From positions 51,274-115,273 of the forward strand of contig UQVH01000008.1 of NCBI GenBank assembly GCA_900544535.1: DNA of 64,000 bases, read 5' to 3'. How positions within the stretch are numbered: the first letter of the stretch is position 1; every line of letters starts with the position of its first letter. The stretch comes from an uncultured Bacteroidales bacterium. GTDB taxonomy: Bacteria > Bacteroidota > Bacteroidia > Bacteroidales > Muribaculaceae. Under the pieces are notes generated by a model. It searched no databases. It had not been told where the DNA came from and saw only the letters and a program-made list of their open reading frames with translations. Shown here in pieces: positions 51,808 to 60,785 of this stretch. Made by a program: the position numbers and the translations under genes.

Positions 51808-53175
51808 TTAGAAGGGGAAGTTGAGACCCATGTTAACATTGACGTTGGAATTGAGGGGTACACCCTGCTTTGCCAGCTTGCCGGGTGTATGATCCGAGGC
51901 AACGAAGAAATTGAAGCCGGGGACTTTGACATTGACGATCCAGCCGAACGACGGTCCGAAAGTACCCATACCGAAGTTTGCTCCGGCCGAGAAGCACTTG
52001 ACAGGCTCGATGTTGGCAGCCAGACGGAAGTCTGTCCATGAGAACGGGCCGTTGACACGGGTAGTGTTGAGGAAGCCGAATTTCACACGGCGGTAAACGG
52101 GAAATGTGTACTGTGCGCCAACATTGACGGTTGCGCCGATGCCGGTGGTACGGCTGCCTGTATCGCCCATGTCTTCGAGCTGATAGAGCATCGAGAGATT
52201 GTCCTTGAATTTGTCCCAGGTGTCGTTGTTGTCGACATTGAAAGAATACTCGTCAGTCACAACCTGCTGCTTGCCGTTGGTCGATGCCACGTGGGTGTTG
52301 TTCCACGAAATAAAACCGAGATCGAGCACTGAGACCGAAAATTCCCAGTCGTCATTGAGCTTGTAGACGGCACCGAGGTCCACGGCCATACCGACACCGC
52401 TCACAGGCGAGAAATCCTCGACATCGACTCCGTTGACATAGTCGCGCTTGGTATCCTTGTTGTATTTAGTCTTGTAGCTCATGTTCTTGAGGCTACCTTT
52501 GATCTCGGCGTCGACATCCGCAACCCATGTATCCTCGCGCAGCTGAAGTTTGGCTGAGTTTATCTGAGTTTCGACAGACGCCATACCGAGAAGGAATTTG
52601 AGCGAGGCGCCCACACGCAGTTTCTTATTGATCTGACGTGAGTGGCCCAATGCGATTTCAGCCCATCCGGCTCCACGTGCATTCAGGTCAGAGAGATCAT
52701 AGGTTGAATTCTCGACACCCTGCTTCGCAAGACGGAAGATGTCTTTCGGCAGAGCCACACCCACATCAGCACGGGCGTTTACACTGACGGTATTGTAGCC
52801 GCCCATGCCGCTGAAACCGAACGCGATGACTGTCTCGCGCAGACTGACGCCGAGGCGGCTCTTGTCTTTCAGACCGTCGAGCACCTCCGAAGCGCTTACT
52901 CCGGGATTCAGGAAAGTAGTGGTCTTTCCATTTACATTATATAATATGTGGTCGACACCGATAGTTCCGTTGGTAGTCAGGTTAAGATTACCGATACCGG
53001 GCATGGCCACAAATCCGTGACCATCGTTGCCGAAAGCGGGGTTGGACTGAAAACGATAAAGATAATTGTCGTCGAAATAGCCCGACTGGAGGTTCTGGGC
53101 GGCGACGCCTGCAGGAAGCATGGCCATAACCGCAGCCATCCCCCATCCGGCTAAAGATTTTATATTGTGTTTCAT
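51808..53175 (-). CDS. DUF5723-like outer-membrane protein
   Basis: The 455-residue protein has a signal peptide (MKHNIKSLAGWGMAAVMAM, cleaved near VAAQ) and many alternating hydrophobic strands typical of an outer-membrane beta barrel, ending with NMGLNFPF, whose last residue is Phe as is usual for Omp-type proteins. Segments such as AFGFSGMGGYNTVSVNARAD and SVLDLGFISW match the DUF5723 family. The function is unknown. It follows a lipoprotein gene by 30 bp on the same strand and is followed by a strong terminator. Confidence 0.75.
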   Translation of the reverse strand: MKHNIKSLAGWGMAAVMAMLPAGVAAQNLQSGYFDDNYLYRFQSNPAFGNDGHGFVAMPGIGNLNLTTNGTIGVDHILYNVNGKTTTFLNPGVSASEVLDGLKDKSRLGVSLRETVIAFGFSGMGGYNTVSVNARADVGVALPKDIFRLAKQGVENSTYDLSDLNARGAGWAEIALGHSRQINKKLRVGASLKFLLGMASVETQINSAKLQLREDTWVADVDAEIKGSLKNMSYKTKYNKDTKRDYVNGVDVEDFSPVSGVGMAVDLGAVYKLNDDWEFSVSVLDLGFISWNNTHVASTNGKQQVVTDEYSFNVDNNDTWDKFKDNLSMLYQLEDMGDTGSRTTGIGATVNVGAQYTFPVYRRVKFGFLNTTRVNGPFSWTDFRLAANIEPVKCFSAGANFGMGTFGPSFGWIVNVKVPGFNFFVASDHTPGKLAKQGVPLNSNVNVNMGLNFPF

Positions 53176-53205
53176 TTTTACTGTGTTTTAAGGGTATGGT
53201 AGTGG

Positions 53206-55005
53206 TTAAAGTTCGTCGAGATAGAAGCCTGAGACTGTGGCCTTGATGCCGGTGAGTCTAATGATGTCGTCAGGACTGAGAGTGACACCGTCTTTTGTCA
53301 CGACAGCAGTTGCAAAATAGCGGACTCCGTCGAGGTGAGTGATTGTGCCCGTGCTTTCGAGAACGATCGCCTCGGTTGCACCGGCTTTCACATTGACGCT
53401 GCCGAGAGTTACAAGCTTGCCGGTCGCGGCATCCTTACACTGATCGCCGTTGACATCGACCGGATAGCCTGAAAGCACGATGTCAAACGGGAGAGTATTG
53501 TTTACAGTGGCATTGACCTTGAGCTTCTGAATTGTGATCTTGTCAAGAGTCTCGTCGCTCCAGCCGTCGGAGGTGTCATCGTAGACAATTTTTGAATTGA
53601 CACCGAGATTGAGGGGCGCGTAGAACGTATATGCACCTCTGACACGCTCAAGTGTATTGGGAAGGGCAAAACCGGTCACGGCGCCGGGGCCTACGTGAGG
53701 ATCGTCAAACGACACTTCGATTGTCGATGGCAAGCCGTTGCCGCTGAGCACGTCACTGAGTTTATGATACAACACGGGAGTAGCATCGGCAAAGCCGTCA
53801 AAACTACCGGCTGCCGACGGATCGGGAGCAAGACAGAACTTATAAGGGCCGGCGATTCCTGCGTTATGGCCGATGGTGATCGACTGACCGAGATCGAGCG
53901 AATATGGCTCGCGGCTGCCATTATCGCGGCAGGCGGTGAGGGTCAGGCCGCTGTTGGCGTCAAGGCTGTAACCTGCGAGAGGATTGTTGATCGACAGATA
54001 AAGCTGAGGATTGGCCATGATTATATTGGTCTCGTCCTGACGCAGCAGATCGGGGAGATCGTTGAGTGTCACGGGATCGACATTGAAATCGCTGATGCCG
54101 TAGCGGATTACACCGTCAACAGCTGTCACTCTGATATCGGACCCTTCGGGAGCAAGCGTCAGGGTTGTCTGCGAGGGAACGGAAGAAATGCTGCTGTTGG
54201 TGACAGCCACAACATAACCGCTCTCGACACCTATGTTGCCGTTGATAGTGAGAGAACCGGGATTCTCGTATGTCGGATCGGGAACGAATGAAAACTCCTG
54301 ATCCGAAAGACGGGCCAGATCTATTTCATCGACATGGATGGCAACGGAATGTGTCATGTGGCCTGGGCTAAGATTGACGTCAGAGAGTTTTATGATACCG
54401 TTACCGTTCTGATCGGGATAATCCGGAGTGCGGAGACCGGCGGGAATTTTCAGAATAACGTTGCGGAATGCCACGGAATTGAATACATTGCCGGTATTGA
54501 GCACAGAAAGATTGATTGTGATGGTCCAGTTAACAGCGATTTTCGAAAGTGAGCGGATGCTCTTGTCGACCGTCTGAGTCGTATATGTGAAATGAGTGTT
54601 GAAACCGTCGATGCTGTAAGTGAAGCTCTGCTCGCCGATGCCGATGGGAGGGACGGTTATGTCAGAGCCTCCGTTGACGAGAGAAATTGATGTCGTAGTG
54701 GCGGGAATCGTCGGTCGTCCGAGGGTCACTGCGTTGACCTGAAGTTCTTCCGACTGGAATTCTCCATCAACAAGCACAGCATAAATGCCATCGACATTCT
54801 TAAGTACACTGCCTTCGTCAAGGTCGAAGACATTTGAGAGAGTTATCTCATCAAGATTGACCGGAACGACAAGATTGTTCACCTTTATTTCGGCGGTGGT
54901 GTCGATGTCCGAAAGATCGTAATTATCGTCGACACAGGCGACCAATGGCAGACATGCCACAGCCACGGCTGTCAACGAAAGTCGTGATAGGGTTTTGTGA
55001 TACAT
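53206..55005 (-). CDS. Surface lipoprotein of unknown function (beta-rich)
   Basis: The 599-residue protein has a lipoprotein signal peptide with lipobox LVAC (Cys24), followed by the acidic VDDNYD, which resembles the Bacteroidetes lipoprotein export signal for surface exposure. The mature part is rich in Ser, Thr, Asn, Val and Gly and looks like repeated beta-sandwich domains, with no recognised catalytic motif. It leads an operon with a DUF5723 barrel, so they may form a lipoprotein-barrel pair (inference). The leader would be about 213 nt long if the promoter at 55225-55256 is used. Confidence 0.65.
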   Translation of the reverse strand: MYHKTLSRLSLTAVAVACLPLVACVDDNYDLSDIDTTAEIKVNNLVVPVNLDEITLSNVFDLDEGSVLKNVDGIYAVLVDGEFQSEELQVNAVTLGRPTIPATTTSISLVNGGSDITVPPIGIGEQSFTYSIDGFNTHFTYTTQTVDKSIRSLSKIAVNWTITINLSVLNTGNVFNSVAFRNVILKIPAGLRTPDYPDQNGNGIIKLSDVNLSPGHMTHSVAIHVDEIDLARLSDQEFSFVPDPTYENPGSLTINGNIGVESGYVVAVTNSSISSVPSQTTLTLAPEGSDIRVTAVDGVIRYGISDFNVDPVTLNDLPDLLRQDETNIIMANPQLYLSINNPLAGYSLDANSGLTLTACRDNGSREPYSLDLGQSITIGHNAGIAGPYKFCLAPDPSAAGSFDGFADATPVLYHKLSDVLSGNGLPSTIEVSFDDPHVGPGAVTGFALPNTLERVRGAYTFYAPLNLGVNSKIVYDDTSDGWSDETLDKITIQKLKVNATVNNTLPFDIVLSGYPVDVNGDQCKDAATGKLVTLGSVNVKAGATEAIVLESTGTITHLDGVRYFATAVVTKDGVTLSPDDIIRLTGIKATVSGFYLDEL

Positions 55006-55224
55006 AATATATTAAAGTGTCTATAAAAGATTGGCATGAATGAATTTCGCCACCGGAATGGTGGCAAGCAAAATGTTTGACAGGTTTATTTTCAGTTGAA
55101 GTGATAAAGGGAAAAGTCTCACTAAAGACTATGCAGGTTAAAGACAGACAAGTTGTCAGACAACAGCCGGAAAGCTCGCACTTACCGACAGACTGCCGGG
55201 GAGAGGTCTCATACAAAGTCAATG

Positions 55225-55256
55225 CAAAATTACACATTTTCACAGAGACTAACAAA
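55225..55256 (-). promoter_or_regulatory. Promoter of the lipoprotein-DUF5723 operon
   Basis: On the minus strand, TTTG (55253-55256), a 20-bp spacer and TAATTTTG (55225-55232) match the consensus. The start codon is about 220 bp downstream. Confidence 0.7.
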
Positions 55257-55366
55257 ATTTGAATTAATTTAATGTTAAATTACATCCTTCCCGCACTCAG
55301 AAGGCACAGAACTTTCATTTCCTAAGAAAGGAGCGATGCCGAAAACTGCGATTTTGGGCCTTTGGC

Positions 55367-55397
55367 TTGGTTATTTGGCTGCGGAAATGTAACTTTG
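55367..55397 (+). promoter_or_regulatory. Promoter of the TamL gene group
   Basis: TAACTTTG at 55390-55397 matches the -7 box, with TTGG at 55367-55370 as a weak -33 element (19-bp spacer). The box ends 10 bases before the ATG at 55407, so the mRNA is near-leaderless. Confidence 0.6.
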
Positions 55398-55406
55398 CAG
55401 AACAGT

Positions 55407-57758
55407 ATGCGTAAAAAACCGCAAATTTTAATATTCATCGTCTCGCTGTGCGCCCTCATAACGATGTGGGGATGCAGCGCTACGCGCCATGTGCCCCGCG
55501 GAGAGTACATGCTTGACGACGTGAGCATTGAAATTTCAGGCGACAAAGATATAAGCAGCCACGATCTTGTCAACTATCTGAAACAATCGCCCAACCATGA
55601 AGTATTGGGCTTCTGGAAACTTCAGCTCGGTACCTATAACCTATCGGGAAAAGATACAACGAAATGGTATAACCGATGGGTGCGCCGCATGGGACAGGCT
55701 CCGGTCATCTATTCCCAGTCACTGACCGACGCGTCGGTCCGTCAGCTCAGGCTTGCGCTGATCAACCGCGGCTATCTTGAAGCTGAGGTTACAGCCGACA
55801 CTCTCATGTTTCCCGCAGATAAAAAAATCAAAGTCAGCTATCGGGTCAATACCGGCCAACCGAGACGCATAGCCTCGATCAGCTATGAAATACCCGATAC
55901 CGCCATCCGGGAACTGATTCTGAAAGATTCCGTCCAATTCACTATCCGACCGGGCGACCGTTTCGACCGCGACAACCTTGATTCGGAGCGCGCACTGATC
56001 ACACAGCGTCTTCTCGATCAAGGCTACTATTCTTTCTCCAAAGAATATATTACCTTCTATGCCGACACCACCGAGTTCAGCAAAGATGTGGACCTGACTC
56101 TTACCGTGAGACCTCCGCGCAAATCCGGAACCGTGCAGCAGAAAACCGACAACATTTCCGAGAGTCACCACATATATTATATACGCAATGTCTATTTCGT
56201 CACAAACGGATCGGCATACTCTCCGGGCATCGACCCGGCAGCCATCGGCGACACTGTCAGATATAAGGATGTGACAGTAATCTACGGCAAAGACCGCTAT
56301 CTCAAGCCCGGAGCCTTGCAGCAAAAGTGTTTCATCACTCCCGGTAGCAGATATAAGGCTTCTGAGGTCGACCGTACATATGAATCACTCGCCCGTCTGG
56401 GCATTCTGAAATCAATCAATATTGAGCTCGTTCCGGTCAAACCCAACGACGGCCGCAAAGAACTCGATGTATATATCCTGCTGTCACGCAACAAAAAGCA
56501 GTCGGTTACATTTGATGTCGAGGGGACAAACTCGGAAGGTGATCTCGGCTTCGGTCTCGGCGCAACCTATCAGCATCGGAATCTTGCCAAAGGGTCCCAG
56601 CTTCTGACAGCGCGTCTTCGCATGAACTACGAAAGTCTTTCCGGCAAATTCAACGGTCTGATCAACGACCGATATACCGAATATGCCGGAGAAGTCGGCA
56701 TAACGTTCCCAAAATTTGAATTTCCATTCGCCTCGCAGAGTGTCCGCCAGAAGCTGAACGTAGACACAGAGTTCGCACTGTCGTTTAACTATCAGGAGCG
56801 CCCCGAATACACACGCATCATTGCCGGAGCCGCATGGAAATACAAATGGGTCAACCGCAACAATACCCGCCGACACAATTTCGATCTCATCGACATCAAT
56901 TACGTCTATCTTCCTGAAAGCACCCTTGATTTTCTCGACCAGATAGCCCCTGACAATCCCCTTTTGCGTTACAGCTACGAGGATCACTTTATAATGAGCA
57001 TGGCCTACCGCTATTACTACACCAACAAGCGCATCCCCTCGTCTCTTATCCGCAAATATACTTTACAGCCGATTGTCTATACCCTCCGCGCCTCTGTCGA
57101 GACCGCCGGGAATCTTCTATATGCCATCTCGTCGCTCGACGGAGCCAAGCGCCACAACGGAGCATACAATGTCTTCGGCATCAACTACTCCCAGTATGTC
57201 AAAGGCGAAGTCGACTATGCCATAACACGCAATTTCAACCGGCGCCACTCTCTCGCCTTCCATGTCGGCGCAGGCATCGGCATCCCCTACGGCAACTCGA
57301 CCGTACTCCCGTTTGAAAAACGCTTTTATGCCGGGGGCGCCAACGGCGTAAGAGGCTGGGGCGTAAGAACCCTTGGACCCGGAAGCTACAACTCACGCAA
57401 CTCGGTGACCGACTTCATCAACCAATGCGGCGACATCCGTCTGGATCTCACCCTCGAATACCGGTCAAAACTCTTCTGGGTCATCGAGGGAGCATTGTTT
57501 GCCGACGCGGGCAACATCTGGACAATACACAATTACGAAAATCAGCCGGGAGGCATGTTCCACTTCAACACTTTCTGGAAACAGATTGCCGGAGCCTACG
57601 GGCTGGGACTGCGCTTCGACTTCACATACTTCCTGCTCCGACTTGACCTCGGCATGAAAGCCCACAATCCTGCCGCCGGACAGGAACACTGGCCGATCAT
57701 ACACCCAGACTGGCACCGTGACGCAACATTCCACTTTGCGGTCGGTTATCCTTTCTGA
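55407..57758 (+). CDS. tamL: TamL/BamA-family outer-membrane assembly lipoprotein
   Basis: The 783-residue protein has a lipoprotein signal peptide with Cys23 (lipobox MWGC) and POTRA-like beta-alpha domains (about 40-320, with VRQLRLALINRGYLEAEV and RTYESLARLGILKSINIELV). A C-terminal Omp85-type 16-strand barrel (about 370-783) carries the VRGW-type conserved turn as GANGVRGWGVRTLGPGSYN. TamL is the lipidated TamA variant of Bacteroidetes, which works with TamB in outer-membrane assembly. TamB is not adjacent. The start is set by the signal peptide. It leads a run with gph and a sensor kinase. Confidence 0.88.
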   Translation: MRKKPQILIFIVSLCALITMWGCSATRHVPRGEYMLDDVSIEISGDKDISSHDLVNYLKQSPNHEVLGFWKLQLGTYNLSGKDTTKWYNRWVRRMGQAPVIYSQSLTDASVRQLRLALINRGYLEAEVTADTLMFPADKKIKVSYRVNTGQPRRIASISYEIPDTAIRELILKDSVQFTIRPGDRFDRDNLDSERALITQRLLDQGYYSFSKEYITFYADTTEFSKDVDLTLTVRPPRKSGTVQQKTDNISESHHIYYIRNVYFVTNGSAYSPGIDPAAIGDTVRYKDVTVIYGKDRYLKPGALQQKCFITPGSRYKASEVDRTYESLARLGILKSINIELVPVKPNDGRKELDVYILLSRNKKQSVTFDVEGTNSEGDLGFGLGATYQHRNLAKGSQLLTARLRMNYESLSGKFNGLINDRYTEYAGEVGITFPKFEFPFASQSVRQKLNVDTEFALSFNYQERPEYTRIIAGAAWKYKWVNRNNTRRHNFDLIDINYVYLPESTLDFLDQIAPDNPLLRYSYEDHFIMSMAYRYYYTNKRIPSSLIRKYTLQPIVYTLRASVETAGNLLYAISSLDGAKRHNGAYNVFGINYSQYVKGEVDYAITRNFNRRHSLAFHVGAGIGIPYGNSTVLPFEKRFYAGGANGVRGWGVRTLGPGSYNSRNSVTDFINQCGDIRLDLTLEYRSKLFWVIEGALFADAGNIWTIHNYENQPGGMFHFNTFWKQIAGAYGLGLRFDFTYFLLRLDLGMKAHNPAAGQEHWPIIHPDWHRDATFHFAVGYPF

Positions 57759-57821
57759 CAACGTCCGCTTAAATCACTGATCATCAACTCACAACTCTCT
57801 CAAAATTCAAACATATCCTGC

Positions 57822-58496
57822 ATGAAACAACTCGTCATTTTCGATCTCGACGGAACCCTGCTCGACACCATATCGGATCTTGGGGCAGCAACAAACCATG
57901 CTCTAAGACATTTCGGCTATCCCGAACATAATCTTGCCTCATACACCAAATTTGTCGGCAACGGCATCACACGTCTTATCGAACGATCTCTGCCGGAGGA
58001 CGACAAAACGCCGGAGACAGTTGTCAAAGTCCGCGAAGTATTCACTGAATATTACAACGAACACAAAACTGATCTTACAAAGCCCTATCCCGGAATCCCC
58101 GAACTGCTCAAAGACCTTGGCGCAATGGGTGTCAAGATGGCCGTCGCATCAAACAAATATCAGGCGGCCGTGGTATCGCTCATCAGGCACTATTTCCCTG
58201 ACGTCGACTGGAAAGCGGTAGAGGGCAACAAGGAAGGTGTGCCGACCAAACCAGATCCCTCTATCGTCTTTGAAATCCTCGCCAAATGCCCGACACGCAA
58301 ATCCAAAGTGCTCTATGTCGGAGATTCTGGTGTCGACATGGAAACTGCCCGCAGGGCCTGTGTAGACTCCTGTGGCGTGACGTGGGGATTCCGCTCCGTC
58401 AAGGAACTGCGCGACAGCCACGCCGACAATATTGTCAACTCTCCCGAAGAGATCATTTCTGTCGTCAGGCGGCCGGGGCTGGAACTTGATGTCTGA
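57822..58496 (+). CDS. gph: HAD-superfamily phosphoglycolate phosphatase-like hydrolase
   Basis: The 224-residue protein has HAD motif I FDLDGTLLDT (nucleophile Asp9), motif II in MAVASNKYQ (about 107-115) and motif IV YVGDSGVDMETA (about 165-176), with an alpha-helical cap between residues 17 and 85. This layout matches phosphoglycolate phosphatases and pyrophosphatase PpaX-like enzymes. The true substrate cannot be told from sequence. It lies 63 bp after tamL and 67 bp before the kinase gene, probably in one transcript. Confidence 0.8.
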   Translation: MKQLVIFDLDGTLLDTISDLGAATNHALRHFGYPEHNLASYTKFVGNGITRLIERSLPEDDKTPETVVKVREVFTEYYNEHKTDLTKPYPGIPELLKDLGAMGVKMAVASNKYQAAVVSLIRHYFPDVDWKAVEGNKEGVPTKPDPSIVFEILAKCPTRKSKVLYVGDSGVDMETARRACVDSCGVTWGFRSVKELRDSHADNIVNSPEEIISVVRRPGLELDV

Positions 58497-58563
58497 CATC
58501 CGCATCACCTTTCTCCTCCCCGTTTTTCCCTACGACACACTCTACCAATCTCTACCAACCATC

Positions 58564-60705
58564 ATGAGAACAAAAAAAATAATATTTACAAGTCTGCTTC
58601 TGCTTGCCGTTCTCAATTGCAGAGCTGCAAAGATAGACACAAAACTGATTTCAGACTCATTATATACCTGTCTGTCAAAAGCTGCAACGCCGACAGACTC
58701 TCTCCGGATCATGGAGAATCTTTTCGATGTCCTTCCAAGAAACGAAAGTACGAAACTCGGCTTAAAAATCTTCGATGTCGCCAACCATGCCGGCGACAGC
58801 AGTGCGGCGCTCGACATTCTACGCCAACTCGCCAACCGCTACATGCGCAGCGACTCAATGCTCATGGAACTCTATAATAAAACTTTCTATTTCCATGACG
58901 GTCCGACTCCGACAGAAGACAGCCCCTACCCGGCAAAGACCGACGAATTGAAAGAGACACGCACTTTCCTGCGGTTCGCACGCAACATACATCGTGCAAA
59001 CCATGCCTCCGAGGCCAAGCGCATGGAACTCCTGCCGGAACTTGTCCATACGTATACACTGAATCCGCCGACTGATCTCTACGACCAGATCGCGTTGCTA
59101 CACTCAATCTGCACCCTGCTTTCACGAACGAGTTCTGACGCGCTTCTATCCCGCTACATCGACAAATTAGGCACTCTTATACAGCAGCTTCCACCGTCAG
59201 CCATCTCGCTCTATAATGCCTATTATGTCCATGCAGCCCTGATTTACAGCACCACAGACCAATTTGAAAAATCATATCAGGCCGATCTGAAAACACTCGA
59301 CGCAATAAAGCGTCTCGAAAAGCAATATCTTGAACGCGGACGCATCTACCGGAACTACGACACCTCCCGCTACATAATATATAAACGCATTCTTTCCAAT
59401 TATCAGAAACTTTCAGCTCCGGAAGTTGATAAATATTACCGCCTCGCCATGCAGCTTGTCGATAATAACCCGGACGTGTCCCTGTCTTTCAAAAGTTTTC
59501 CCGGACCACAAATATATTACAACATGGCCCACAAAAATTATCCAGAAGCTCTGGCACTGATAAAAAACTGCATAAACTCACCCGATGTGGCTGACAGTTC
59601 CTACCGCCTGATGTCGTTACTGAAAAACGAGATCGAATGTGCCGAAGCCGTCGGAGACAAGGAAACGCTGCTTGAAGCCTCACGCCTATATAATAAAAAA
59701 CTCGAAGCCTATCTAAGCGAGCGCCTTGACGAAAAATATCGTGAACTGCAGGTCATCTACGACACCTACGAAATACGCAACGATTACAACAAACTCCAGA
59801 TCGAAAAGCAGAACTCCGAGGCACAAAGCATGAAAACCATAGCCCTGACAGGAATCATCGCAATTATAATTCTTTTGGTCTCCACCATTATCCTGCTCAG
59901 ACTCTATCGCAAGAACCGCAAGCTTGTAAGAACTCTGGACAAGAGCAACAGAGCTCTCCGGGCTGAAAGCACTCACCTTGAAAAATCAAAAAATGATCTG
60001 CTCAAGGCCCGTGACGAAGCTCAGAAAGCCAACTATCTGAAAACCGATTTCATTAAAAACATGAGCTATGAAGTCAATGCTCCTCTCAAAGCAATAAATG
60101 AATATTGCAAACTCATAACTGACTGTTCGGACGCCTCAAACAAAAAATACCTCGAACGCTTCTCATCGCTTGTCGAACTCAATAGCGAACTGCTCTCGAC
60201 AATCATCAATGATGTGCTGCACATTTCTGAAATCGACAGTGAGTCGGTACCGGTCCACAACCGTCCGGTCGAGCTGCGTCCTCTCTGTACCATGGTGCTT
60301 GACGGAGTGCGCCATCGTCTCAAACCGGGAGTTGATCTGATGTTCGATGCGTCATCGCCTGAGATAAGCCTGTTCACCGACCCGCAGCGCGTCCATCAGA
60401 TTTTGCTCAATCTCCTTACAAATGCCGCAAAATTCACCTCTAAAGGAAGTATTACCCTCGGATATAGCGTCGATAACGAAAATGATTCGGTCATATTCAG
60501 CGTCACAGACACAGGCATAGGCATCAAGGCTGACAAAAAAGACCTGATTTTCGAACGCTTTGTCAAACTCGACAAGGAGACACAGGGCGCGGGCCTCGGT
60601 CTGACCATCTCCCGTCTGCTCGCCCGCATATTGGGCGGAGACGTGATGCTCGACACGACTTACACCAAAGGAGCACGCTTTCTGCTGATCCTTCCGAAAA
60701 AATAA
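58564..60705 (+). CDS. Sensor histidine-kinase-like protein with Tyr in the H-box
   Basis: The 713-residue protein has a secretion signal (MRTKKIIFTSLLLLAVLNC), a helical, TPR-like extracytoplasmic region (about 25-415), one membrane helix (about 424-445), a coiled coil (about 450-490), and a HisKA/HATPase_c module. The H-box reads FIKNMSYEVNAPLKAI, with Tyr502 where the phospho-acceptor His is expected. The ATP-binding boxes are intact: N-box LLNLLTNAAKF, G1 DTGIGI and G2 GAGLGLTIS. So it can probably bind ATP but not autophosphorylate on His in the usual way. No response regulator is next to it. The ATG at 58564 is chosen because it starts the signal peptide. Confidence 0.8.
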   Translation: MRTKKIIFTSLLLLAVLNCRAAKIDTKLISDSLYTCLSKAATPTDSLRIMENLFDVLPRNESTKLGLKIFDVANHAGDSSAALDILRQLANRYMRSDSMLMELYNKTFYFHDGPTPTEDSPYPAKTDELKETRTFLRFARNIHRANHASEAKRMELLPELVHTYTLNPPTDLYDQIALLHSICTLLSRTSSDALLSRYIDKLGTLIQQLPPSAISLYNAYYVHAALIYSTTDQFEKSYQADLKTLDAIKRLEKQYLERGRIYRNYDTSRYIIYKRILSNYQKLSAPEVDKYYRLAMQLVDNNPDVSLSFKSFPGPQIYYNMAHKNYPEALALIKNCINSPDVADSSYRLMSLLKNEIECAEAVGDKETLLEASRLYNKKLEAYLSERLDEKYRELQVIYDTYEIRNDYNKLQIEKQNSEAQSMKTIALTGIIAIIILLVSTIILLRLYRKNRKLVRTLDKSNRALRAESTHLEKSKNDLLKARDEAQKANYLKTDFIKNMSYEVNAPLKAINEYCKLITDCSDASNKKYLERFSSLVELNSELLSTIINDVLHISEIDSESVPVHNRPVELRPLCTMVLDGVRHRLKPGVDLMFDASSPEISLFTDPQRVHQILLNLLTNAAKFTSKGSITLGYSVDNENDSVIFSVTDTGIGIKADKKDLIFERFVKLDKETQGAGLGLTISRLLARILGGDVMLDTTYTKGARFLLILPKK

Positions 60706-60769
60706 GCCGCTGAAAAGTCAATAAATGATAATTAGTATCTTGCACGACTGAAAATCCATCACTTTTTTG

Positions 60770-60777
60770 TAATTTTG
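60770..60777 (+). promoter_or_regulatory. -7 promoter element of the nrnA-like gene
   Basis: TAATTTTG lies nine bases before the ATG at 60786, leaving only a few bases of leader. The -33 region is weak. Confidence 0.55.
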
Positions 60778-60785
60778 CAGCCATT

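Larger units (their letters stand above)
55006..55406. other. Divergent intergenic region between the lipoprotein and TamL genes
   Basis: This 401-bp stretch has no credible gene. It holds the leftward lipoprotein promoter (55225-55256), its long leader with a hairpin GCCACC/GGTGGC (55049-55065) and a palindrome GTTGTCAGACAAC (55152-55164), and the rightward TamL promoter close to its start codon. Confidence 0.6.
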
